A stretch of 64,000 nucleotides of DNA from JAAXIE01 sp965263155 (GTDB lineage Bacteria; Chloroflexota; Dehalococcoidia; Lucifugimonadales; JAAXIE01). The notes below the pieces were generated by a model. The model worked only from the letters and a program-made list of their open reading frames with translations. It was not told the DNA's origin and did no database searches. This document shows positions 23,206 through 30,969 of the stretch, in pieces. The position numbers and the translations under genes were made by a program. Position 1 is the stretch's first letter. Each line of letters starts with the position of its first letter. The stretch covers positions 3,641,728 through 3,705,727 of the forward strand of contig OZ253586.1 of NCBI GenBank assembly GCA_965263155.1. The letters run 5' to 3'.

Positions 23206-24030
23206 TTATGTCTTTATTTTCACGAGAGATCGAGGAGCAATTGATCTGAAGAACTCCGTGCATGGGTCCTTCGCCGACTTTGACCATCTCGCCGAGTCAG
23301 GCAATAGGACGGGACTCATTTGGCTGACCCATTTCTTGAGGCGATCAAGTTCCCCTGGGAATTTCTCCTCGGTAATGCCTTCATTCAGTTCGGCATACAA
23401 TCGAAGCAAGAATGCGAAGATGTCGGCTGCCTGTATCAGCACAGCATGTTGAGAGTCAGCGAAATATGGGACGTCGATGATTTGATCTAGATGCTCTTGT
23501 CCCCGGGCGATATTGTAGAAGCCTCCAGTCACCGGCGGGGGCTCTAGCACAAGGCGTGTCAACTTGTCTTGAGAAACGGCATTATCAAACACGACAACCG
23601 TCTTACCCTTGTTGTTCTTTTGCTTTTGGTGATGCTTCTGTACTCCGAGGAGAAGATGCATGGCGGCTATGGTCCAGTTAGAGGCTCGTTCGAGTCCATC
23701 GGGGCGAGCATGGTCTGGCACGGCCTTGAGCGCTGAGCTAGAGACAGCGCCAAAGGTTACGTCGTGTCTTCTTTCCACCATCCAAGAGATTATTGCTTCG
23801 ATAAGAGAACTGCGCTCACCACCATCAAGGTCGCGCCAATGGGAATTACCTCTATACAGTTCTCGCCCTTTGATTTCAGCAACGCGCCCTTGAGATTCCT
23901 TATCTAGTTGGTCGAGAAGGTCGTCCCAGTCTGCCTTGGTACGATGCATCCTGGCCGCGTCGACAATTATCCCAACAACGACCATCAGTTCACCGCCAAC
24001 CCCACTTTCATCTGCATAGCAGAATTTCAT
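23206..24030 (-). CDS. DUF3800 family protein (RNase H-like fold, putative nuclease)
   Basis: 274 residues. It starts MKFCYADESG, the DES/DESG motif typical of DUF3800, and has VVVFDNAV in the middle and HAVLIQAADIFAFLLRLYAE near the end. These are the usual acidic positions of a metal-dependent RNase-H-like fold. Many members occur in defence or mobile regions, but the activity is not established. The ATG at 24030 is set by AGGAGAAAAT just upstream. It converges on the DUF4160/DUF2442 pair, extending a small accessory cluster. Confidence 0.82.
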   Translation of the reverse strand: MKFCYADESGVGGELMVVVGIIVDAARMHRTKADWDDLLDQLDKESQGRVAEIKGRELYRGNSHWRDLDGGERSSLIEAIISWMVERRHDVTFGAVSSSALKAVPDHARPDGLERASNWTIAAMHLLLGVQKHHQKQKNNKGKTVVVFDNAVSQDKLTRLVLEPPPVTGGFYNIARGQEHLDQIIDVPYFADSQHAVLIQAADIFAFLLRLYAELNEGITEEKFPGELDRLKKWVSQMSPVLLPDSARWSKSAKDPCTEFFRSIAPRSLVKIKT

Positions 24031-24144
24031 ATTTTCTCCTGTAAACCACCTTCTGCAATTGTGGCTCCCACGTAAGGGAAGATACCCCACTTTATTTCAC
24101 TCACATTATAACCCCGGGCGCGACTTGCCAAACGTCCGGGCCGT

Positions 24145-24170
24145 GGATTGCCGCCTCCGCGGGAATGACG
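24145..24170. repeat. GGGAATGACG palindromic repeat, copy 1
   Basis: GGATTGCCGCCTCCGCGGGAATGACG-type element. The CCGC..GCGG core is palindromic. Two further copies follow within 230 bases. Confidence 0.7.
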
Positions 24171-24268
24171 GGGGTGGCCGATTCCTGGAATGGTTAGTTG
24201 TCGGAGATGGTCGACACGGGCCGGGGGCGAGTTGGCTTACGGGATGCTGTTCACTGAGAGAGGCCTCT

Positions 24269-24295
24269 GGATTCCGGCCTGCGCCGGAATGACGG
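24269..24295. repeat. GGGAATGACG palindromic repeat, copy 2
   Basis: Starts GGATTCCGGC and ends GCCGGAATGACGG, a nearly perfect palindrome (ATTCCGGC / GCCGGAAT). Confidence 0.75.
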
Positions 24296-24344
24296 AGTGT
24301 ATGAGTGTTGAGTGGGGGTACGTTATGGGGGTGGTCCGGACCGT

Positions 24345-24370
24345 GGGTTCCCGCCTTCGCGGGAATGACG
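24345..24370. repeat. GGGAATGACG palindromic repeat, copy 3
   Basis: Starts GGGTTCCCGC and ends GCGGGAATGACG, with a TTCCCGC/GCGGGAA palindrome. The three copies share GGAATGACGG ends and look like a dispersed REP-type intergenic element. Confidence 0.75.
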
Positions 24371-24466
24371 GAGGAGGTGGTTGGCTACGGGCTATCCTCA
24401 TGGCAATGACGGGTGGGAGGTGGGCAAGAGCCTTGAAACCACACATTTGGGAGAAGAATTTGGTGG

Positions 24467-24538
24467 TCGGGGCGGCCGGGTTCGAACCGGCGACCTCGTG
24501 GTCCCAAACCACGCGCGCTACCGCTGCGCCACGCCCCG
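24467..24538 (-). tRNA. trnP: tRNA-Pro (anticodon UGG)
   Basis: Reverse strand cloverleaf, 72 nt: acceptor CGGGGCG/CGCCCCG, anticodon loop TTTGGGA (TGG), T arm GGTTCGAACCC. CCA is not encoded. Confidence 0.93.
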
Positions 24539-24579
24539 ATGGGTCTATTGTACGACGAGGAGTGATGGGATGGGTGCAG

Positions 24580-25545
24580 CTAGTCTTCTGGGGTGACCAC
24601 CGACTCCGGGGCCTCACCGGCGAGGACACGGGCGATGTTGCCGTAGGCGAAGTCGGAGGCCCGCTGGCTGGTCTCCTCGCTGGTGCCTGCTAGGTGGGGG
24701 GTGATGAGGACATTGTCCAAGTCGAAGAGAGGGTTGTCGGTGGGAGTGGGTTCCTGCTCCAGTACGTCGAGGCCGGCTCCGGCGATCTGGCCGTCGACGA
24801 GAGCGCGATGTAGGGCCTGTTCGTCGACCACTGGGCCACGGCAGGCGTTTATCAGGTAGGCGGTGGGCTTCATCAGGGCCAGCTCGCGGTCGGATATCAT
24901 GCCACGGGTGAGCCGGGTGAGGGGCACATGCAGGGAGACGATGTCGGACTCGCGGAGAAGCTCATCGAACTCGGCGGGCTCTGCGTGTAGCTGCTGGCGC
25001 ACATCGCTGGGGATATCCACTACGTCGTAGTAGATGGTGTTGGTGTCGAACCCGGTGAGACGCTTGGCCAGCTGCTTGCCCACACGCCCGAAACCGACGA
25101 TGCCCACTGTCTTGTTGGTGACCTCGGTGAGGGTCAGGTCGAGCCCTTGACGCCAAGCCCTCTGGCGGCCTGCCTTTTCCCACTGGTGCATGGTGCGCTT
25201 GCCGAGTCCGATCATCAGGGCAAGGGTGTGCTCGGCCACGGCGATGGCGTTGGCCCCGCCGTTGTTGGCCACGGGGATTCCCATCTCGCCCAGCCCGTGC
25301 ACATCCAAGCGGTCGTAGCCTGCGCTGAGGGTCTGCACCAGCTTCACCTTGGGGCAGCGCCGCATGAGTTCGGGCGACACGTCGGCTGGGAAGGCGATGA
25401 CGGCGTCCACGTCCTCGAGCAGGGGGGCCTTCTCGTCATCGGTCAGTGCGTGGTCGACTAGGAAAACGTCCCACTCGTCAGGGGCGATTCCGATCATGAA
25501 GTTGGCCCGGCGAAAGTCCGAACTGACGATGGCTACTTTAGGCAC
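24580..25545 (-). CDS. D-2-hydroxyacid dehydrogenase (NAD-binding) family protein
   Basis: 321 residues of the D-isomer-specific 2-hydroxyacid dehydrogenase family. The nucleotide fold has VGIVGFGRVGKQLA (GxGxxG). The catalytic set is Arg in NACRGPVVDE, Glu in LEQEPTPTDNPLF and His in ITPHLAGTSEE. It reduces 2-keto acids or oxidises D-2-hydroxyacids with NAD(H); the exact substrate (phosphoglycerate, glyoxylate, hydroxypyruvate) is not clear. The length is that of the glyoxylate-reductase group rather than full SerA, with no ACT domain. It lies tail-to-head after the CoxL-like gene, 70 bases apart. Confidence 0.9.
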   Translation of the reverse strand: MPKVAIVSSDFRRANFMIGIAPDEWDVFLVDHALTDDEKAPLLEDVDAVIAFPADVSPELMRRCPKVKLVQTLSAGYDRLDVHGLGEMGIPVANNGGANAIAVAEHTLALMIGLGKRTMHQWEKAGRQRAWRQGLDLTLTEVTNKTVGIVGFGRVGKQLAKRLTGFDTNTIYYDVVDIPSDVRQQLHAEPAEFDELLRESDIVSLHVPLTRLTRGMISDRELALMKPTAYLINACRGPVVDEQALHRALVDGQIAGAGLDVLEQEPTPTDNPLFDLDNVLITPHLAGTSEETSQRASDFAYGNIARVLAGEAPESVVTPED

Positions 25546-25615
25546 TTAGCATCCCCCTCACCCTCTCCCGCTAGGGGCTCCCGCTAGGGGAGAGGGGATT
25601 TCTGATCGTGGGGTC

Positions 25616-27958
25616 TTAGTCGTCGATCCCGTAGATGGCCCGGAAGACCTTCTCCGGGGTGATGGGTGTCTCGATGTGGCGTACGCCAAATTGGGATAAT
25701 GCGTCCATCACTGCGTTGGCCACGGCTGCGGGGGCGGCCACGGTGGGAAGCTCGCCCACACCCTTGGCGCCGGTGGGCGTTAGCGGGGAGGGCGTTTCGA
25801 TGGTGTCGGTCACGTAGGTGGGCGACTCCTCGGCGATGGGGAGGGCGTAATCGAGGGCGGTGGCGGTCAAGGGCTGGCCATCGGGGCCGAACTGCATACC
25901 TTCCACCAGTGCTTGCCCGATGCCGGGACCGATGGCCCCGTGCACCTGACCTTCCACCACCATAGGGTTGATCACCGTGCCGCAGTCGTGCACGCCGGTG
26001 TAGTGCAGCACCTTCACGTCACCGGTATCCCGGTCCACCTCCACCACGGCGATGTGGGCAGCGAAGGAGTGGGGGTTGTAGTAGGGGACGCCAAGGGTGA
26101 ACTTGTCGTAGAAATCGAGACCCACCTCGACATTGGGGGGCAGCAGTTCCTCGTCGAAGGCCGATGAGGCAAGCTCGGGGAAGCTGACAGTCTGGCTTGG
26201 GTTGCTGGAGTGGAAGGCCTGCCCTTCCTCCAGCACCACTTCTTCGACAGCGCAACCCAGCCTGTGGGCGGCGATCTGTGCGACCTTCTCCCGCGCCTTC
26301 TTGGCGACCATGGACATGGCGGAGCCGCCGACGGCCATGCCTCGCGTGGCGCCGGTGCCACCACCGTCAGGCACCACGTCGGTGTCGCCGTGGAGCACCT
26401 CCACGTCGAAGGGAGTGACTCCCAACTCGTCGGCGACTATCTGGGCGAAGCACACATCGGAGCCTTGACCGTGGGGGGACACACCGGTACGGGCAATGAC
26501 CTTACCTGAGGGCTCGATGTTGAGCCAAGCGTCCTCAACCCTCATTTCACCGGCGGCACCAGCCATCTTTACGACCGTGGCCAAGCCGACGCCGATCAGG
26601 GGGCCATCTGGATTTAGGGAGGGGTTCTTGCTGGCTTGGGCGCGTTCGCGCCAAGCGTAGTAGTCGGAGAGTTCGAGGGCGCGGTCCAGGGACTTCTCGT
26701 ACTCCCCAGAGTCGTAGGTGATGCCCGTGGGGGTCTGGTAGGGGAAGGACCCTGGGGCGATGAAGTTCTTGCGCCTTACCTCCACGGGGTCCAGGTCGAG
26801 CTCCCGGGCGATGAGGTCCATGGTGCGCTCCATGCAGTAGGCCGACTCGGGGCCACCCGCGCCGCGGTAGGCACCGCTGGGCCCCTTGTTGGTGATTACG
26901 CCGACCACCTCTACACGGGCGGCGGGGGTCCTGTAGGGGCCGACGATACGGTGGCTGGAGGTGTAGGGCGGCGTGGTAGTGGAGTTGCCACAGAAGGCGC
27001 CTCCGTCGACCACGTTCTTCATGCGGATGGCGAGGAGGGTGCCGTCATTCTGAACGGCTGCCTCCATATCCACGGTGTGACCACGGCCGTGGAAGGTGAG
27101 CATGTTCTCTCGGCGGTCGGCGATCCAGTTGATGGGCTTATGAAGCCGCATGGCGGCGAAGGCTATCACCAAATCCTCGGGGAACACGCCGCCCTTCTCG
27201 CCGAAGCCTCCCCCTACGTCGTTGGTGATGACCCGGACCTTTTCTCTGGGTAGCTGCAGGAGCTGGACAAGCTTGTCGCGGACGCGATGGGCGCCTTGGG
27301 TTGAGGCCCACACCGTGAGGAGGTCATCTTCCGCCGAGTGGTAAGCCACGCAGCCGCGGGTCTCCATGGGGAAGGGGGCGATACGCTGAACGGTGTACTG
27401 CTGGCTGACGATGCGGTCGGCCTGTCGGAAGGCATCGTCGAGGCCCTCGCCTTGGCGGTCGTGATACTTACGCATGGTGACATTGGTGCCCAGCTTCTCG
27501 TGCACGGGTATGGAGTTCTCGTCCGCACCTTCCAAGGGGTCGAGGATGGGAGGGAGAGGCTCGTAGTCCACCTCGATGAGTTCGACGGCATCGCGGGCGA
27601 TGGCCCGTTCCGTGGCGATGACGCATGCGATGGTCTCGCCAACGAAGAAGGTCTTTCGATTGGCCAAGGCGGGAAGGTCGGGCACCTCGAGGGTGTCCAT
27701 CTCCCATTCTGCGAGCTGCCTCGTCTCTATGCCAGATATCTGCCCTTCCAAATCGGCCCCGGTTATCACCATCTCCACGCCGGGCATCTGACTCGCTTTG
27801 GTGGTGTCGATGGACTTGATGATGGCGTGAGCGTGGGGGCTGCGCAGAAACGCGGCGTACGTCATGCCAGGCAGCTTGACGTCATCTACATATTCCCCTT
27901 GGCCTGTGACTAGGCGAGGGTCTTCGAACCGCTTTACGGGTTGGCCGACGTATGGCAT
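25616..27958 (-). CDS. CoxL-like molybdopterin-binding subunit (xanthine dehydrogenase family)
   Basis: 780 residues. The N-terminus (VKRFEDPRLVTGQGEYVDDV) is the standard opening of aerobic CO dehydrogenase-type large subunits. Molybdopterin motifs are VGGGFGEKGG and SGAYRGAGGPES. The latter is like the AYRGAGR loop of form II CoxL and differs from the AYRCSFR loop of true CO dehydrogenase. CO oxidation is therefore unlikely; hydroxylation of an organic substrate is more likely. AAGGAG precedes the ATG at 27958. No FAD or iron-sulfur subunit is adjacent, so it must share them with another set, for example that at 57-61 kb. It is divergent from HpaB copy 2. Confidence 0.9.
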   Translation of the reverse strand: MPYVGQPVKRFEDPRLVTGQGEYVDDVKLPGMTYAAFLRSPHAHAIIKSIDTTKASQMPGVEMVITGADLEGQISGIETRQLAEWEMDTLEVPDLPALANRKTFFVGETIACVIATERAIARDAVELIEVDYEPLPPILDPLEGADENSIPVHEKLGTNVTMRKYHDRQGEGLDDAFRQADRIVSQQYTVQRIAPFPMETRGCVAYHSAEDDLLTVWASTQGAHRVRDKLVQLLQLPREKVRVITNDVGGGFGEKGGVFPEDLVIAFAAMRLHKPINWIADRRENMLTFHGRGHTVDMEAAVQNDGTLLAIRMKNVVDGGAFCGNSTTTPPYTSSHRIVGPYRTPAARVEVVGVITNKGPSGAYRGAGGPESAYCMERTMDLIARELDLDPVEVRRKNFIAPGSFPYQTPTGITYDSGEYEKSLDRALELSDYYAWRERAQASKNPSLNPDGPLIGVGLATVVKMAGAAGEMRVEDAWLNIEPSGKVIARTGVSPHGQGSDVCFAQIVADELGVTPFDVEVLHGDTDVVPDGGGTGATRGMAVGGSAMSMVAKKAREKVAQIAAHRLGCAVEEVVLEEGQAFHSSNPSQTVSFPELASSAFDEELLPPNVEVGLDFYDKFTLGVPYYNPHSFAAHIAVVEVDRDTGDVKVLHYTGVHDCGTVINPMVVEGQVHGAIGPGIGQALVEGMQFGPDGQPLTATALDYALPIAEESPTYVTDTIETPSPLTPTGAKGVGELPTVAAPAAVANAVMDALSQFGVRHIETPITPEKVFRAIYGIDD

Positions 27959-28158
27959 GTGGCTTCTCCTTTGGCCGTCACGCTGCCGGGCAACGTGGGC
28001 AATGGCAAACTGGGACGTATGGTTGTGCGCCCCGCAGTATATCAGCCTTGCTGACACATTCGGAAGTTACATCAAGCTGGCGAGCCCCTTCAGCCATTGG
28101 GCTCCGGAGGTTAAGATACGGGCAGAACCCCACGTCACCGTGTACCACAAGGAGCGAT

Positions 28159-29613
28159 ATGCCAGCCCGAACGGGGGCACAGTACATTCAGGGTCTCAAG
28201 GAGCGGAACCTTGAGGTCTGGATCGACGGTCAGAGAATCACGGACGTAACCACCTTCCCTGGGTTCCGCAGAGGCATCGGCACCATGGCCGCCCTGTACG
28301 ACATGCAACACGATCCTGAGACCAGCGAGGAGATGACCTACGTATCACCAATCTCGGGTGACAGGGTGGGTCTCTCCTACCTGACACCGAAAGAGCAGGG
28401 CGATCTGGAGCGACGCAGTTGCATGGTGCGTCATTGGGCCATGGGCAGCGCGGGGATGATGGGGCGTACGCCCGACTACGTAAACGTCTCCCTCATGGCG
28501 ATGGCTGCGGCTGAAGGCTACTTCGCCCAAGGCCGCCCTGAGTTGGCCCGCAACATGCGGAACTACTTCGAGCACATACGCGAGAACGATTTGGTGCTCA
28601 CCCACTCGCTGGACAACTTCCAGCGGAACCGGTCGCCGTTGCCGGAACATCGCGCGCTTTTCGAGGAGCGGATGCTGCATGTGCGCAAGGAGACGGATGC
28701 TGGGCTCATCGTGCGGGGGTGCCGGCGGCTGGCCACGCTGGGTCCCATCTCTGATGAGGTCGCTGTGTACCCCATCGCGCCACAACAGCCGACGCAGGAC
28801 CCGAAGCGGCATGCCCTAGCCTTTGCGATACCCAATGACACTCCGGGCTTGAAATTCGTGTGCCGAGAGAGCTTCGACTACGGGCGATCCCACTTCGACC
28901 ACCCATTGGGGTCGCGTTTCGAGGAGATGGATGCCACCGTGTTCTTCCACGATGTGCTGATACCGTGGGAGCGTGTGTTCCTGTACGGCGACGTGGCGCT
29001 GTGCGACGGGTTGACGAGGCACACCAGCTACCTTGCTCACGGCGACCACCAAGCAGTGATGCGCCAGATAGTCAAATCGGAATTCCTGCTGGGGCTGGCG
29101 TGCCTGATGACGGAGACGCTGGGCAACGAGGACCAGCCCCATGTTCAGGAACGGCTGGGCGAGCTGATCATGTACCTAGAGGTGATGAAGGGCGGGCTAC
29201 GGGCGGCTGAGGTGGAAGCCAAGGTGGATCAGTGGGGAGTGCTCACCCCTTCTTACGACAAGCTGGCATCGGTGAGAACGCTTTATGCGCGCATCTTCAA
29301 CCCGCGGATGATTGAGGTCATACAGTTGGTGGGTTCAAGCAGCCTGATGGCCCTGCCCAGCCAAGCGGATTTCGAGAGCGCTCTGCGGCCTGCTCTCGAC
29401 CGATACATGGCCACGGATACAGCCGAGGCCATAGACCGTGCTCGTCTGTTCCACCTCGCATGGGACGTGTCCTGTAGCGCATTCGGCGCGCGCCAGATGC
29501 ACTATGAGAGGCACTTTGCGGGCAACCCGGTGGGCAGCACCCAGGTGGTCAACGCGTCTTACGACAAGGGGCCTGCGAAGGAGTTCGTGCGGGAGTTCAT
29601 GGGGTGGGGTTAG
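28159..29613 (+). CDS. HpaB-type 4-hydroxyphenylacetate 3-monooxygenase family protein (copy 2)
   Basis: 484 residues, collinear with copy 1 at 19185 and sharing long identical stretches (SFDYGRSHFDHPLGSRFEEM and DEDQPHVQERLGEL-like). It has DLVLTHSLDNFQRNRSP, KETDAGLIVRGCRRLATLGP and IPWERVFLYGD. The ATG at 28159 follows AAGGAGCG and matches the start of copy 1. The two copies differ most around the N-terminal third, so they probably act on different phenolic or related substrates. It stands alone on the + strand; the flavin reductase must be elsewhere. Confidence 0.92.
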   Translation: MPARTGAQYIQGLKERNLEVWIDGQRITDVTTFPGFRRGIGTMAALYDMQHDPETSEEMTYVSPISGDRVGLSYLTPKEQGDLERRSCMVRHWAMGSAGMMGRTPDYVNVSLMAMAAAEGYFAQGRPELARNMRNYFEHIRENDLVLTHSLDNFQRNRSPLPEHRALFEERMLHVRKETDAGLIVRGCRRLATLGPISDEVAVYPIAPQQPTQDPKRHALAFAIPNDTPGLKFVCRESFDYGRSHFDHPLGSRFEEMDATVFFHDVLIPWERVFLYGDVALCDGLTRHTSYLAHGDHQAVMRQIVKSEFLLGLACLMTETLGNEDQPHVQERLGELIMYLEVMKGGLRAAEVEAKVDQWGVLTPSYDKLASVRTLYARIFNPRMIEVIQLVGSSSLMALPSQADFESALRPALDRYMATDTAEAIDRARLFHLAWDVSCSAFGARQMHYERHFAGNPVGSTQVVNASYDKGPAKEFVREFMGWG

Positions 29614-30014
29614 TTAGATGAAGGCAGGGGTGCCTGCAAGAGCTTCAGGCCGGGGATTCCTGAAAAATCGCGGTCATGGGCAGCTAGTTGGCAATCGAGC
29701 AGAAGTGCGGTCGCAGCGATCCAAGCATCAGCCATGGCCAGAGACCGTCCGACTCCTTCTCTCTCGCTGCGCAGGGAAGCACATCTCTCGACAAGTTCCT
29801 GATTAGGCCAGATAACCTCGTACTGTTGGAGGTGGAGTTCAAGTTCGTTCTTTCGTCTTTGACCCCAACTGTTTCTCAAGGCGCCGAACTGCACCTCTTC
29901 CAGCGTTTGAAAGGAGACTACACACCTCTCCCCGCGAATTCGGTCCTTGTAGTAGTCCCCTCTGCTATCGCCTTTGAAGATGTAGGAGATAACGGAAGTG
30001 TCGAGGACTATCAA
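29610..30014 (-). CDS. PIN-domain (VapC-like) ribonuclease toxin
   Basis: 134 residues with the four acidic PIN positions: Asp in MIVLDTSVISYI, Glu in QTLEEVQFG, Asp in AMADAWIAATAL and Asp in LAAHDRDFSGI. PIN toxins cut RNA with Mg or Mn. Its ATG overlaps the stop of the upstream 288-residue gene (ATGA), so the two form a coupled toxin-antitoxin-like pair. The usual VapB-type small antitoxin is absent. Confidence 0.88.
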   Translation of the reverse strand: MIVLDTSVISYIFKGDSRGDYYKDRIRGERCVVSFQTLEEVQFGALRNSWGQRRKNELELHLQQYEVIWPNQELVERCASLRSEREGVGRSLAMADAWIAATALLLDCQLAAHDRDFSGIPGLKLLQAPLPSSN

Positions 30015-30877
30015 TCTGTAGGTTCCCCGCTCCCTATCTCGCGTCCTTCGTGAATCAGTCGGACAAACTCGTCCACGTCGAACGGTTCGCTGGCCGTGAC
30101 AACCCTGTCAGGGTCAAAAATCCTGGGGTTGGGGGCGTTCAGGAATTCTTCCAAGTCAAAAGGTTCGCCTAAATGGCGGCCGCCGTCGATGCTCTCAATC
30201 TCAACGCTGGTCCATCTATCCTGCCGGTTGAACCTGCCCCGCCCTGTCACTTCCACGTACTGGGTAGCTAGCCGCAACATCTCTTCGTCGAGAGCTGCTT
30301 GAAATCGTAACGGCACGTATTCTTCAGCGTAGCCATGGAGCTGCGCAGTGCGCTTGTCCCAGTTGACCTCCTTCAACCAACCGTGAAGAAGAGCCTCGGC
30401 TAAGCCCGTCAACACCTCGACCATCGTATGCTCTCTGCTCCTGATTTCGACCTTTCGCAGCTGGTCCGCAACCCCGTACCAGACTTGCACGCCCTCTGAG
30501 AGGCCTGCCGGTATGGCGTAGAGCCTGTCCGTTACTGGCTTGGGCAGGGTAGAGCGCTCTGTGCCATCCCATCCAAGCATGGCATCAAGCGCCCGGGAAC
30601 CAAGATTCTCTAGATAGGGTTGATTGCCCGGAGGTTGCTCCAAAGCCAGTTCTGCGACGAAAGAACCATGACTCACGCCAGTCAGCCGCACTCGGCTCTG
30701 GTGCCGTACCCATCTGGGAGGCTGGCCCCTAGTGATTTCTCGGTCTCCCATGTGCTGGACCATGAGCCGCAGAGCGTCTTGGATGCCTTTGACTGCTTCG
30801 AAGAATTCGTCTAATAGGACGCCCTTTTGGTCGATGCCAGGACCCTCAAGTGTGACAGTGAAATGATTATCCACCAT
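30011..30877 (-). CDS. 288-residue partner of the PIN toxin, probable non-canonical antitoxin
   Basis: I do not recognise a named domain. The protein starts MVDNHFTVTLEGPGIDQKGV, has a helix (DALRLMVQHMGDRE), a beta-rich centre and an IESIDGGRHLGEPFDLEEFL segment. The C-terminus contains two similar motifs, EPFDLEEFLNAPNP and EPFDVDEFVRLIHEG. Such acidic tails could block the PIN active site, as VapB tails do. ATG follows GGAGG. The four-base overlap with the PIN gene and the antitoxin-first order support a toxin-antitoxin role; this is inferred from context. Confidence 0.72.
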   Translation of the reverse strand: MVDNHFTVTLEGPGIDQKGVLLDEFFEAVKGIQDALRLMVQHMGDREITRGQPPRWVRHQSRVRLTGVSHGSFVAELALEQPPGNQPYLENLGSRALDAMLGWDGTERSTLPKPVTDRLYAIPAGLSEGVQVWYGVADQLRKVEIRSREHTMVEVLTGLAEALLHGWLKEVNWDKRTAQLHGYAEEYVPLRFQAALDEEMLRLATQYVEVTGRGRFNRQDRWTSVEIESIDGGRHLGEPFDLEEFLNAPNPRIFDPDRVVTASEPFDVDEFVRLIHEGREIGSGEPTD

Positions 30878-30969
30878 GACCTCCTTCCGGCAGGCGACAC
30901 GCCGTCATGGTGCTGGGGACTCAGTATATCAGCAGCTGCGGGCAATCGCTCTGATAGGGCGCCTTGGCA

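Noticed and set aside
25616..27958. Aerobic CO dehydrogenase large subunit
   Set aside because: The active-site loop is AYRGAGG, not the AYRCSFR of form I CO dehydrogenase, and no CoxS/CoxM genes are adjacent.
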